Shown: one piece after another, positions 48,138 through 61,205 of the stretch
Position numbering within the stretch: the first letter of the stretch is position 1
Layout of the letters: each line of letters begins with the position of its first letter
The notes under the pieces: generated by a model
Told to the model about the DNA's origin: nothing
Databases searched by the model: none
The model's input: only the letters and a program-made list of their open reading frames with translations
Source: Blastomyces gilchristii SLH14081
Taxonomy: Eukaryota > Ascomycota > Eurotiomycetes > Onygenales > Ajellomycetaceae
Length of the DNA stretch: 64,000 nt
Assembly: GCF_000003855.2 (NCBI RefSeq)
Contig: NW_003101666.1
Coordinates: 1,119,242-1,183,241 of the forward strand
Direction of reading: 5' to 3'
Translations under genes and position numbers: made by a program

Positions 48138-50940
48138 ATTTAAATCACTCAATCTGATTATAAGTTTGAATCAGTTAAACTCTATTAACAGACTGATATA
48201 ATCTTATACATTTATACTGAGACTGACCTGACTTCACTCTCTGAGAGAAACTTCACATTATTCTCTAGAGTGTGTACATCTCTATCTTAGTAGAAATCTG
48301 AGATTTCTGAACTTACTGCACACTTTGATATAAGTTCTTCAACTGCTCTATCACTGTCACAGCTTCTACACATCTACATCTATTATGAAGATAGAGAGAT
48401 TAAGATCAGAGATTCTTCAAATTATAAGAGAAATACATTGTCTGAATTTCACAGCTTTATCTGTACTCTTGAGCAGAAATTTCATCTTAATCTGAGCCAG
48501 TTTAATACTTATAAGATATAAGTAATATACACTGTCAACCTTCTTGAAGATATCTCTGTGACTACTTAAACTATTAAGAAGAGAGAGCTTGAGTGTATCA
48601 ATACTGTAATAACTTAAGAAGAATTCAAGAACTTTCTACTGAATCAAATCAAAGATTATTATAATTACAACTTCACAGTGACACAGTAGTTTAACTTATT
48701 ATATTAATAAGATAATGAAAATTCTTCTGATTTTAATACAAGATTTAAAGAATATTGAGAGAAATTGACTGATAATTTGAATTAATTAAAAACACAGCTT
48801 TATCTTATAAAGCTGACTTATAAAATGTGAATAATAATATTATAGTATCAGAGTTCATTAATTAATTATACTGAGCTTGTTAACTTGACTTTCTAAATCT
48901 ATTTGAATAATCAATACTTTAAAAAAAAGATTAATAAGATCTCTTCTAAGTAATTAATAATAGAATCTAAACAGTGCTATGACAGCTTCAGTGTAGAGAA
49001 AGTAAAGAAGAATTTCAAGTATTCTAATTCTTCACTCACTGTGAAGAAATATTAAAAAAGATTTAATAAAGATCTCTGTTTTAACTGCAGAGCTGATAAT
49101 CACTATACTAGTGAATATAAGAAGCTGAAGAAGAGAAGAAACTGAGAAGATATCTTCTTAAAGTTAACTTCTCTTCTAACAAATATATCTGTGAAAGATA
49201 AAGAAGAGAAAGAAATGAAGAATTAATAATTTTCATATCTCTGAGTTTATATTACAATTATAATACATACTCTGAATAAGAAGATACTAGTAAGATGTCT
49301 ACTTAACTTCAGAATGAATACTAACTTCATATTCTATTTCTTTTCTTTAATGAAGAATTGAAAGAAGATAAATCTGTCAGACTATATAAAATTTATCAAT
49401 GAAATAAAGTATCACTGTTTTAGCATAATTCAAGTAAAGTGTGTAGTCACAGACTTAGAAGAAATCTTTAAGCAGAGTAGTCTGCTTCTTCACACTGTTA
49501 ATATTATAGATAAGAACATTATTCTAGATCTTCTATGATTGAGAGAAAATAATTCTCTTATTAACTGAGTTACTCAGATGTAATAATATTATCTCACTAA
49601 TAAAGAGACAGTGATAGAGAAATCTGAAGAGTTTCATCAGAAGAATCTTGAGAAAAGAATAGAGTCAATATACTATATAGCAGATAACTGAGACTTAGAG
49701 ATAGATGAAGAAGTTATCACTCTTACTATAAGATTAGCAGCAGTATCTGTTATTAAAGATAGATATATATAATATCTCTTTACAGACTATAAGAATGTCT
49801 TTTCAGAAAGAGAAGTAGTGAAGTTTTCTAATATTAAGATATAATATAAGATCTGTCTTAAAGATAATGTAACAGCACTGTACAAGTCTCTTTATAACTT
49901 ATCTATAAAGAAATTGAATATTCTGTATAAATATCCTGAGAAAGTGCAATCAAAGAACTGAATATATTTATCAAAGAGTCTGATAGAGACATCTATACTC
50001 TTTATACTCAAGAAGAACAGTAGACTATATCTATACATAGACTACAGAGATCTCAATAAGATGACAGTTAAAAATCACTATTCATTACTATTAATTAATA
50101 AGATGATTAATCAATTATCTGAAGTAAAGATGTTCTCAAAGATTGATATATAAAATATCTATCATAGAATCAGAGTTAATAAAGACAATGTTTAAAAAAC
50201 AGCTTTTTATACTAAGTACAGTAATTTTAAATATCTTGTTTTATCTTTTAATCTTTGTAATACTTCAGTCATCTTTTAGATCTATATAAATGAGACACTG
50301 TAAGGCCTTGTTAACATCTTCTGTATAGTATACTTGAATGACATTCTAATCTTCTTAAAAACAGAGAAAGAATATGATACTCATGTTCAAGAAGTATTAA
50401 GTTACTTGAGACAGTATCAACTCTATATAAACACTGAAAAATGCTTATTCTACATACAGAAGATTGATTTCTTAGATTATATTATTGAGATGAACAGTAT
50501 TTCAATGAACAGAAGTCAGGTCTTCATTATTAAGAACTGACTGACACTGTGAATGTACTGTAAGATACAGATGTTTCTAGAATTTATAAATTTCTACAGA
50601 TAATTCATCTATGTATATTCACAGATTACTGTCTCTCTTACAGATATATTAAAGAGAAGTGTAAAAGATAGAAAGATAGAACTATTTACTCTCACTCAAG
50701 ACACTGTATAGATATTTACAGAATTGAAACAAGCTTTTACAGATATTATAATACTGAATCACTTTAACTCTGACTTACTCAGTCAGTGTAAGACTGATAT
50801 ATCTGAGAATAAAGTCTGTAAAATCTTTTCACAGTTAATATCAGAGATCTTTCAACATTGAAAGAATCAGAGAATAATAATTTCTGAGAATATAGATAAT
50901 AAAATGTCTGTAAGAGAAGACTTTTTCACAGAGTCTATAA
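48138..50940 (+). pseudogene. Element A gag, protease-like, reverse transcriptase and start of RNase H (decayed)
   Basis: The zinc knuckle reads CFNCRADNHYTSEYK from 49077 (C-x2-C-x4-H, final Cys changed to Tyr by a G-to-A transition). Around 49.4-49.55 kb lies VNIIDKNIILDLL, like the retropepsin-end motif of gypsy elements. The RT polymerase site is LNDILIFLKTEKEYDTHVQE (from about 50337), followed by LYINTEKCLFYIQKIDFLDY. RNase H begins near 50.6 kb and is cut by element B at 50940. Stops are frequent. Confidence 0.8.
50936..50940. repeat. Target-site duplication TATAA, left copy of element B
   Basis: TATAA abuts the left LTR and recurs at 56710-56714 directly after the right LTR. Confidence 0.85.
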
Positions 50941-51249
50941 TGTAAGAGGCCTACGCCGAATAGATCAGTATAATATTGATAGGTCTTATATAACAAAGAT
51001 AAAAATGTTAGAGAAGGAAAGAAAGAGAAAGTGCGAGAATCAGTGATCAAGATGAATATTTATACGTGTATGTGATGGTGTACGCAGTGAAGCTTCAGGG
51101 CGGCAGAATATACACGCGTTCATAGCAGCTGAGAATCAGTGATTGAGAATGACTGAGAATTGAAGTGTACATGTTTGAGAATGAAGTGATTGAAATCTGT
51201 GAAGTGTAATGAAATAGTCTATATAATTGATCAGGCACAGCCTGCCACA
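50941..51249 (-). repeat. Left (3') LTR of element B, 309 bp
   Basis: In plus sense it runs TGTAAGAGGCC...CCTGCCACA. It is the partner of 56401-56709 and is more RIP-altered in its GC core than that copy. Confidence 0.9.
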
Positions 51250-54200
51250 TTAGTTCTCTCTTTCAGAAGCAGTTCTCATCAGTCAAGAGTCACTGTTTCA
51301 GATAACACAGAACTCAGAGTCTAGATTAGTTAATTATAGTTAACTTATTTCATAGATATATTAGCTACAGTCACAGAGTCTCTATCAGATATCTCATCTC
51401 TACTCAGCTCATATCTTCTTCTATGATATTCTGTGACTGTCAGTCAGAGTCAGTGAGAAGNNNNNNNNNNNNNNNNNNNNNNNNNNNNNNNNNNNNNNNN
51501 NNNNNNNNNNNNNNNNNNNNNNNNNNNNNNNNNNNNNNNNNNNNNNNNNNNNNNNNNNNNGAACAGATCAGTGACAGTGCAGCAGAGCAAGCTTGTGTGA
51601 AATATATTATAAATCTCTAATAATGTGTCAAGGTGATAGTTGTGACTATCTAGAACTTCTATCACTTTATACTTGACATGGCAGTAATCTAGTATATGAG
51701 ATGAATATATGATTCATATATTCTTAAGATTCAATCATATCAGATCTTCTATCTTATATTATTCAGTGAGATCTCAGTGAATATTGATTTGATTCTCTTG
51801 ATCTTGTTTCACAGTTGTCATAAAGATCTCTGCTCAATCACAGACATCTCAGAGTTTTATTACTATATTATCAGCAATCTGAATCAGACTGTGAAGATTC
51901 AGTGTGAACTGTGTAATCTCTAGAAGATTTAACACTTTCATATAATATCTGTGTGTAAGAAAGAATGAGCTTATATCTGTTAAAATAATATCTTAACTGT
52001 TAATAGTAATCTCTGCATGTAGAAGAAGATCATGTTAATTATCTTATAAGTGATTGCAGAACTTACAGAGATAATTCTTCACAGTCTGAATTATCTGTTC
52101 TGATACATTATCAGTCTCAGAGTGATAGACAGTTGATAGACAGTGTATAATCTTGAGAATTTAACAGATTCTTGTTCAGAGAGTACTCATAAATTAACAG
52201 TCTCAATCTGATACTATAGATCTCAGTAATCTGTATATCTGATAGAACAGGCTCTGTAGAAAAGCTTCAGTAACTTGTTCAGTATTTATCTTATTACAAG
52301 ATTTTAATATTACATCTTTGCTCAGTTAATTCACAATAATCAGAATGTTTCTACAATTCTTACTCTTAAATAGATTAACAGCAAAGTCAATTGCTACATC
52401 TCATCAGATTCTATCAGAGATATTAAGTGATTTTAATAGATTTTTTCTACAGTTCTTTTATAAGATAATAGAAGAATAGTAATTGTAGTTTCAGATAAAG
52501 TGTCTGATGCTGTTTAATATCTCAGATCAGTAGAACTCTTGAGAGATCATTCTATACAGTTATTCACAGTCTGAATAACTGATTATACATGAATCATATA
52601 TCTCTTGCATTATTCAAGTGTGTAAGAGTTCAGAGTGAGAGACTCAGTATCATTTATGAAATTATAGAGTGTTATTATCATTGATTAAACATTCTGAGAT
52701 ATCAGTTCTTATACATAGTTCTGAGGAAAATCAGAGTGCTTCTTAATATACTGCTTCAGTAAGAGTCTGAAGAAGTTTATCTATCTGAGCTGCTGTATAT
52801 TACAGTTCATTCAGTGTAGAGAAAGTGAAGATATCAATGACAGTTCTAACTGAAGAAGTATGTATAGTATCACAAACTATTTCATCTTAATTAACTAGTA
52901 TCTTCAGATTCAAGAGCCAGTGCTCTCAGTTCATTCAGTAAGTATCTGTTACATCAGATAGTATATCTTACTCTTGTTATAAGAGAATATCTGTCATCAA
53001 GTTCTGACTATCAGAATGATAGTGTATTGTAAAATGAAAGCAGCTTAAGAACTCAGATCATTACATCTATCATTCAGTGAGTTTATAGATAGTTATGAAG
53101 TATTTGAGATTCTTATAATCTGTAACTATCTCAAATTCAGAGATACTTCAGAGTTCAGAGTCTCATTCTTCTAAACAGTGTATAATTGTGAGAAGTTTCT
53201 TATCATAGATCTTATAATTGCATTCAGCAGAACTCAGTTTCTTAGATATGAAAATATATGATTATAGAATATCTTCATTATTATATTATAATATCACTTC
53301 TTCTATTATATAGTCAGAGAAATCAGCTTCAATAACTATCTTATAATCAGAATTAAATATTATTAGTAGAGAAGTATTAATGAACATCTTCTTCATCTGT
53401 GTAAATGCAGCTTCAGTATTCACTGATTATTGAAATACTGAGTCTTTCTTAGTAAGATCTGTAAGTGATCTTATAATATCTGAAAAGTTTTGTATAAATT
53501 ATTGATAAAAGTTAGCAAATTCAATGAAGCTTTCTACATCTTTCACAGTATACAGAGCTTCTCATTCAAGAATAGCAGAGACTTTCTCAGAATTCATTTG
53601 AATTCTCTTATCAGCTTCTATAATAAAACTCAGATACTTAATACTCTTAACTTTAAAATTATATTTATTAATATCTATCAGTAGTTCTGCTTCTCATAGC
53701 TATTATAATATCTTTCATATATACTCTTAATATTCTTTTCTGAATTCATTGATAAAGATGAGAATGTCATCTAGATAAGCAGATACAAACTTATTAAAAA
53801 AATCTCAGAGTGCTCAGTTGATATACTTCTGAAATATACTGAGAGTGTTAATCAGTTCAAAGAGTGTGACTATTTATTCAAAGAGATTATAATATGTTCA
53901 GAATGCTGTAAGTTATTCATCTTCTTCAGTGATATGAATCTTATGAAATGCAGTGATGATATCTAGTTTTATAAATTATTAAGCTTATCTGATCTGTGCT
54001 AGAGTTTCATTGATGAGAGATAAGAGATATTAATCTTTCTTTATCAATCTATTCAGATCTCAGTAGTTCACACAGAATCAGAGTTCTTCACCTGATTTCT
54101 TTGTAAAGAGAATAGAGACTGTGATGAAAGAGTTGCTAATATGTATGAATTCTTTATTTAACAGATCATTGAGTGTCTTTCAAAGAAGAAGGAGTTTATC

Positions 54201-56400
54201 TCAGAATATATTATAAAGAGAGTCTTATAACAGTTCAGAATTTCTATCAGTCTTTTTCTCTAACTTGATACTGTGATTCACTCTGAGATCTTGTAAGAAA
54301 GATATGTTTATAATATTATCTTATCAGAAGATATCTAGATATTCATGATATTATTAAGAAAGTTTTGTACAAGAATCTGTTATTGTAATATGAGATAATT
54401 TTTCTAGAGTCTTTTTAATATCAGTCAGACTGACAGAATAGATTAATATATAATTCTACTATCAGTGATTCTTTTAGCAACTTCTTTTTCTGAGTATTTT
54501 ATAGATATTGACAGAGATCTGTGTCAGATCAATAGTCTTATGAATATCATCTTCATGAATTCTATCATTGTTAGAGAATATCAAGCTTCTGTTTTAAGTA
54601 TTTAATAAGATACCTTGTTCAGATAGTCAGACAAGTTCTAATATAAGATTATAATCAAGATTATCAACTTTATATACATAGACATCTTTATATTAATGTT
54701 CTCTCACATCTATGATCAGCTTTATCATGTAACAGATACAAATATCTTTTGAATCATTAAATTCTGTGAGAAGTTAAGGTTTTGATAAAGAGATACACTG
54801 AAGATTATAATATCTTATAACTGAAGATTTTATCATTGTATAGTAGTATAGACTGCTGTCTATCATGGCTTTCATATTATACATGTTATCAATCACAGTA
54901 GATATAAGAATCACATTCATTATCATCTTCTCTTTAAATTATTGTTGTTCAATCTCTTCAAGATTCTGTTTACAAATTTGAATAGAAGCTAATCTTTTTC
55001 CTGTTTCACTGAGATATTCTTATAGTTATCTTCTGAATCTTTCTCTAATGTAACATGATTAATGTGAACAGACACTGATTCATTCTTTAAATGAGAAGAT
55101 GCTGATCTTTCTCTTAAGTATGAAGATATATAGATTGATTAGCAGTTGAAAGCAATGTATTCTGATCAGTTACAGTTAATATATACTTCACATTAACATT
55201 AATCAGTGACTTCTTCAGAAGTGATTTCAGAGACTCAGAAGTCTGTTCAGACAGTGAAGACTCTTGCTTATATGTAGATATTCAAGTCTACTCAATTCAT
55301 GATATCTGCATCATTGTTATTTCTCAGCACAAGTGTATAAGTCACTGAGATATAACATCTTCTGTCACTATTCTGTATATTCTTGAGCTTAGTAAGATAG
55401 TCATTCATTGTCTGAAGCTATGTGTAGAAGTCTTTATAAGTCTGATCTTTGTCTGCACTTATAAGAGCTTGTAAGAGTTTGAAAGTTAATGTCTTCTTGA
55501 GTATACTAATCTTTATTCAATTCTTTCAAGATTGATCATCTGCTTCTAGAATCTTGATATTGAAGTCAGAAATGAATGTTATAAGAGAAATGTTTCTCTG
55601 TCAGACACTCTGTAGTCAATCTAATGCTTTCTGTTACATAACAGTGTCTTGAAACAGAATATCAAGATATTTCATGATATTATCAGGTGTTTGCAATGCT
55701 GATTCATATACTTTTATTCATGAATAAAACTTCTATTTCATACAATCTTTCAATTATTTATTAATATATCAATCTTGATTGATTAATGAACTAATGACAT
55801 CTTTATCTATACTCAGTTTCACAAGCATTTTCATTCTCTATGATGAGTAGAGAGTGAGATTAAAAGTATTAAAATATACAGAAGTATCTAAGCATTCTTT
55901 CAGCACTTTTGTATTCAATTCTGTAGATGTTGAAATTGTATGAGTTAGTTATTGAATCTCTTCATATTGATATTATTAAGTTGCATGTATATCAGCTATT
56001 TATTATTATTATAGTTTCAACATTGCTCAGAGTCACTGTGACACTGTGTCTATGCTTATGTTCAGAGATTCTCTCATATTATTGTTAGATATGATTATAT
56101 CATTTATCAGATATGTGATATCTGTGAAATTTGAAGAAGTATAATTGTATGAATATCTCATATATCTGAGTGTCAGAACTCTCAGGTCTTTCACTGATAT
56201 TCTCTTTGTAGAATCTTATTACAGAGTCAGAGTGACTGATGAGCAGCTTCTATCTAGAAACTTAGTGTCTGTTTAACTGTTTCTCTATTTCTTATATATT
56301 ATTATATATTTAGATATCTCTTGATGAATAATTATTTCTAATGAGAAGATAATACATGAATAATCATTTTCTAATAAGAAGATAATGAATGTTTTTATAG
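51250..56400 (-). pseudogene. Element B gag-pol interior (decayed)
   Basis: On the minus strand the legible landmarks are RT VSAYLDDILIFINE (about 53742-53783), integrase HCLSTVYHSETDNVSEQ, and NYLCKFCNHL near 52060. No open frame longer than about 65 codons survives. The gag region would lie at about 55-56.4 kb but is unreadable. Confidence 0.7.
51461..51560. other. Assembly gap (100 N)
   Basis: One hundred N in the 3' part of element B; the length is probably nominal. It falls beside the left LTR, where LTR repeats commonly break assemblies. Confidence 0.99.
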
Positions 56401-56709
56401 TGTAAGAGGTTTACACTGAATAGATCAGTATAATATTGATAGGTCTTATATAACAAAGATAAAAATGTTAGAGAAGAAAAGAAAGAGAAAGTGCAAGAAT
56501 CAGTGATTGAAATGAATATTTATATGTGTATGTGGTGGTGTACGCGGTGGAGCTTCGGGGCGGGAGAATATACGCGCGTTCATAGCGGCCGAGGATCGGC
56601 GATTGAGAATGGCTGAGAATCGGAGTGTACGCGTTTGAGAATGAAGTGATTGAAATCTGTGGAGTGTAACGGAATAGTCTATATGATTGATCGGGCGCAG
56701 CCCGCCACA
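56401..56709 (-). repeat. Right (5') LTR of element B, 309 bp
   Basis: Retains a CpG-containing core (56540-56700) with GCGGTGGAGC, GGGGCGGG and GCGGCCGAGG, whereas the left LTR has A or T at many of these sites. In minus sense it contains ATATAAATA about 180 bases from its start, a plausible LTR promoter. Confidence 0.9.
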
Positions 56710-56714
56710 TATAA
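56710..56714. repeat. Target-site duplication TATAA, right copy of element B
   Basis: Matches 50936-50940 exactly. Confidence 0.85.
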
Positions 56715-58860
56715 GACACTATAAATAAAGATCAGTAATCTTCTTCTTCAAGAAATTATCACTCATATAGAGAAGATATGATATTCATGATTAAGAAATA
56801 TTAGTAATTGTCAAATTCTTTAAGATCTGATAACATTATCTTCAGAGTAGTAAGTACTCAGTGCAAGTTCTCACTAATTATGTAAATCTATATTACTTCT
56901 TAATAACAAAGAGCTTGACAGAATATCAAGTCAGATGAGCAGAGCTGCTTTCAGAGTATAATTTCTATATTTAATACTGTTCAGATCAGCTTAATCTCAC
57001 TGATATACTATCTAGACAGCTCAATTATAATATTATTAATATAGAGAAGAATTCTATAAAAGAATCTCTGTTATCACTATAGAAGAAGCTGATTACAGAG
57101 AGTTAAAGTTCTCTGAAGCTCAGAAATGATATTAGTAAGACAGCTGCATAACTCAGTATAGAATATGAAAGAAAACTCAGATTCTTATAGAAGACTGACA
57201 CTGAAGATTGTAAGCTTCTCATGTTATATCTTACTATCATTGAATTAATAAAGAATGAAACAGTCTACAATCTTTCAATCTGACTACTTTTAAAATTTAT
57301 TAATAAGTTATAAAAGAGAAATGTCTCTACTGCAGCTTGAATTCAGAAGTTGAAGAAGAAAGAATTCAGTTTGAACTCAAAAGAGACAGACTCTGAGCAG
57401 AGCAGTACTGCTAAGAAATCAAGTTACTGATAACTAGAAGAATATGAACTTCTACTGCTGAATAATTCAGTCTTTATTTCTCATAGCAGAGCAGTGTATT
57501 AGAAGTTATTAAGAATTTATTATAATAATTCTCATACAGAGCACTTTGAGTTAGAGAAGACTGAGAAGCTTCTAAAATATAAATATATTTAAAACAAGCT
57601 TCAGATAGATATTAAAGAGTATATTAAAACTTATAATATCTGTTAAAGAATAAAAGTCTCACAGTATAAGTAATACAGTAAGTTGATATCACTATCTATT
57701 TCAAAGAGCTTATAACAGAATCTATCAATGACTTTCATAGTTAATTCACTGAAGTTAACAAGAGTTAAAGAATATAACTTAATTTTAGTTATTATTAACT
57801 ACTTCATAAAGATGATTAAATATATCTCTATTTATAAAAAGATTAAAGCCTCTGAATTGACTGATCTATTTTTAAATATCATCATTTATAATCACAGTGC
57901 TCTGAGATCATTGATAATAGATTAAGAATCTCTCTTTATCAGTAAATACTGATCAGCTTTTTAATATCATCTTATAATAAGATGTCTTCTCAGCACTGTA
58001 TTTCATTCACAGACAGATAATCAGACTGAATACTGAAATCAGATATTAGAACAGTATCTTCAAGTATTCTGTTTATATTATCAGAATGATTAACTTAAAT
58101 ATCTTTTAACTGCTGAATTTATATATAATAATGTAAAGAATGTAATCTTAAAAGTATTTTCTTTCTATGCTTATTATAGATATAATTCTTCATTACTCAG
58201 TGATATCATAGATAACATTTTAAAGAAGAAAATAGACAGTTAGAATGTTAAACAAATACAGAGAACAGAGTATCTCTCAGTATTAGAAGTAAAAGTGAGA
58301 TTGAAACTTTTGAATAAAATTTATAAGAAGATAGTAAAAAGCATCTATCATACTCAGAAGTAGTAGATGAAATACTATAATTGAAAACATCTTTTAATAA
58401 AGTTCTTAATAGAGAATCAAGTACTACTTTTAATAAAGAATATTAAGATAATGAGATTATATAAGAAGCTCAGTGAATGATAACTAGAATCTTTTTCAGT
58501 AATAAGAGTGATAAGTAAGTAGATATATAAGTTAAAATTACTTTCAGAATTGAAATTAATTCATTCTGTTTTTCACATTTTCTATTTAAAGCTCTATAAG
58601 TAATACTCTGAGATGAAGCTGTCTCAGCTGAATAATATTGAGATTGAGAGTGATACTGAATTTCTTATAAAGAAAATATTAAATAAATAAATATATTATA
58701 ATAAGCTTCAATATCTTGTTAAATAAGAAGATTATTTATTATCAGAGAATTCATGAAAATTACTTAAGTATTTAAAAAATACTGAGAAAGAAATTACAAG
58801 CTATAAGATAACTAGTAGAGACTGTCTTATTATATACTAGAGATATTAAATAAGAAATAC
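56715..58860 (+). pseudogene. Element A remainder of RNase H, integrase and chromodomain (decayed)
   Basis: RNase H resumes near 56840 (STQCKF, then AELLSEYNFYI in a shifted frame). The integrase core spans about 57716-58080 (LTRVKEYNLILVIINYFIKM, then KASELTDLFLNIIIYNH, LRSLIID, and HSQTDNQTEY). The chromodomain at about 58663-58800 reads ILNK-IYYNKLQYLVK, stop, EDYLLSENS, stop, KLLKYLKNTEKEI. The stops fall exactly at the conserved chromodomain tryptophans, as G-to-A in TGG would produce. This identifies A as a chromovirus. Confidence 0.82.
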
Positions 58861-60656
58861 TGTTTAAGACTTCTTATTTTTCTCAAAGAATTTTTTAGAG
58901 ATAATTTCACAGTAATGAGTTAGTGTTTTATGAACTTTATAACACTCTTCTTCTATTTTCTCTCAAAGAGTTTTTAGAAGTTTAATGAGACTATACAAGT
59001 GTAAAATTTCTGAAGCAGTTAATAAGAAAAGAAAGAAATATTTGAAATTAATAAAGATTAATATTATTGATTTATAGATCACTACTATTCTAATAGAGCT
59101 GCAGCTCACTGAAAAAATAAAAAGAAGAATTCAAATCTACTTATCAATAATTATATTCTTATTAAATTTATTCTTTATTATTAAAGTCTCTGATACTGAT
59201 ATCTTTATCTGCTGAGAAGTTAGCACTGCAGTATTATAGAGAAGCATGCTATAGAAGAGTATAAGAGATACTTAAAGTATTAACTTATTAATTTATAAAG
59301 CATCTTAATCATCTGTTTCAATTGAAGTGAGATTCTCTTCAATCAGTAATTAATCTCTGTAATACTTTCAACAGCAGTGCTAGCTAATCTCTTCTTAAGA
59401 TCAGTTATTCTGAGATGTTTTTTTATCTCAGAGATTCATATCTTCATCTTCTTTTACAGATAAGCAAGAGAGATCTTCTCAGTCTTGACAGAATTCATTA
59501 ATACTTAAAGCTCTGAGACTCTTACTCTGTACTGCTTAAGTATCTGAGCTTCTTATCAGAACTGATACAACATCTTCTTGTAGAGTAGATAATACTTATA
59601 GAGATATAGAAGTTATTATTACAGATATAACAGAAACAATAAAAATAAGAGAAGAGATAAATATACAAAATCATCTCTTTCTTCAGCTGCTTAACATAGT
59701 ACAGATAAGTGATAATACTGATCAGAGACTGTATCAGAGTCTTCTCACAGAGAGAAGACAAAGAAACTACAGAACTCTGCAGACTCAACTCAGCAGTATT
59801 CTGAGCAGAGCTCAGACATATTATGAGAGAGAAACTACAGATTAAACTTCTTGAAGCTGCTGTTCTCAGAATCAAGCTCTCTCTGAGATTCTCTCTGAAT
59901 AATTATATAGAGTTATACATCACTGTATTGATTGAGAGAGAGAGCAGTGTTGCAACAGCAGTGAGAGAAGCAGAGAATAGACTGAACACAGATGAACTGA
60001 CTGATAGAAGAGATAATATCTCACTGCAAGACACAGCTACTATCACTGCAGCTGTAAGAGATGCAGAAGAAGAAGAAGATGTAATAATCAGAGCAGTACT
60101 CTCACAGCTCATTGACACTGCTATCTCTGCCTTCAACCTGGCTTTCTTAACAGCTATGAAGACTGCAGCTGCATTACAAAGATGTTTATTACTCACTAGA
60201 AAATGTCAGAATAAGTTTCTTATTATCTTTCAAGAATAATGCTCTCATGTACTCACTATTACAGATGAGAGAGAGGAAAGAAAAATGTTTCATAGAAGAG
60301 AGAGATCTTTTCACAAAATCCTGTTACTACTATTAACTTTGTCTCTAAAATACATCACTTTTATAAAGAATTTTATATGTAGAATGAAATATGATAAGAG
60401 ATCTATAAGTCACTTATTAACTATATTTTTCATATTTCAAATCAATATATAAGAAACTCACTTATTATATATTTAATTTGAACAGAGATAAGAAAGAAAG
60501 ATCTACACAGTCAGTAGAAAAACTCATCTATTTCTTTGTATTATGTATAGTATATATACTGTTAAATTGATTAATAACTGTTACTATATAATAAAGATAA
60601 TTTCTAATCTGATAATCTTGAGAGCATCAGAACTATGCTTTTAAAGAGAAGAATAT
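58861..60656 (+). other. Element A spacer between pol and the 3' LTR
   Basis: About 1.8 kb, unusually long for a gypsy element. It is mostly RIP-decayed but holds the uninterrupted frame at 59823-60239. A purine tract near 60641-60656 is the likely plus-strand primer. A further small nested insertion is possible, but I see no repeat pair to prove it. Confidence 0.45.
59823..60239 (+). CDS. Uninterrupted 138-codon frame in element A spacer, unknown
   Basis: MREKLQIKLLEAAVLRIKL... is Glu/Arg/Ala/Leu-rich and helix-prone (ESSVATAVREAENRL, ITAAVRDAEEEEDVIIRAV), with two related AVRxAE motifs about 38 residues apart. It has no recognised domain. An overlapping minus-strand frame (59903-60196) is its mirror. 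It may be a remnant of an extra retroelement ORF or simply chance in a segment that lacks TGG/CAG-type codons. Expression is not implied. Confidence 0.3.
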   Translation: MREKLQIKLLEAAVLRIKLSLRFSLNNYIELYITVLIERESSVATAVREAENRLNTDELTDRRDNISLQDTATITAAVRDAEEEEDVIIRAVLSQLIDTAISAFNLAFLTAMKTAAALQRCLLLTRKCQNKFLIIFQE

Positions 60657-61200
60657 TATCATACTTCTGATTATATCAAGACCTCACTGTGATTCTGTAT
60701 AGCTCATTACTTTCATGCAGATAATTTCATTCATTCTGCAGACTATTTAAACTGATTTCTAATCACTCTATGACATTATTCAGATATATTATAGAAAGAT
60801 CTGATTGATGAATATGAGAATCTCACTTCTATACAAGATCAGCAGATTACTCTTTCATAATAGTAAGGCATCACTGAGGTATCACTTCAGCTATTCTTAC
60901 TCATGAAATGAGAGAAGAGTATTCACTTATTATTTATATACAATAATTAGATACTGACTTCTCATTAAAGAAGTCAGTGATTTGTTTTTCTTCTACTGAA
61001 AGATATACAAGAGTTATTGTATTTCTTATATAATCTTCTCAGTATACTAAGTACTGTATCTGTGATATTCTTGCAATAACTCTGTAGCTTATGAGCTCAC
61101 TATTCAAGTAAGATAGTCAAGCTCATCTGTACAGCTTCTTAAACAACTACCTCTATGTAACACTACTGACTAGTCACTACTTCAGTTCCGCTATATTACA
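60657..61200 (+). repeat. 3' LTR of element A (544 bp)
   Basis: Same length as the 5' LTR. The first 64 bases differ from it at about 21 positions, all G-to-A or C-to-T with the 3' copy carrying A or T. Confidence 0.9.
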
Positions 61201-61205
61201 TCATT

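Larger units (their letters stand above)
50941..56709 (-). mobile_element. Element B: Ty3/gypsy-order LTR retrotransposon nested in element A
   Basis: A 5769-bp element with 309-bp LTRs at a constant offset of 5460 and a TATAA target duplication. Orientation is minus. The RT site YLDDILIF is read on the minus strand at about 53751-53774, and integrase (HCLSTVYHSETDNVSEQIIQ) further left, at about 52085-52145. The purine tract GAAAGAGAGAACTAA sits beside the left LTR, as expected at the 3' end of a minus-strand element. RT lies before integrase, the gypsy order. The interior is heavily RIP-decayed and contains a 100-base assembly gap. Confidence 0.88.
47594..61200 (+). mobile_element. Element A: Ty3/gypsy chromovirus, interrupted by element B
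   Basis: A complete LTR retrotransposon, 13.6 kb as found and about 7.8 kb without the inserted element B. It has 544-bp LTRs starting TGTCAC and ending TTACA (RIP-altered in copies) and a TCATT target duplication at 47589-47593 and 61201-61205. Plus-strand order is gag zinc knuckle, protease-like, reverse transcriptase and partial RNase H, then the B insertion, then the rest of RNase H, integrase and chromodomain. A purine tract (AAAGAGAAGAATAT) directly precedes the 3' LTR. Stops throughout fit RIP, so the copy is dead. Confidence 0.9.

Noticed and set aside
59903..60196. 97-codon minus-strand Ser/Ala-rich frame
   Set aside because: It is the complement of the plus-strand 138-codon frame, and element A is on the plus strand.
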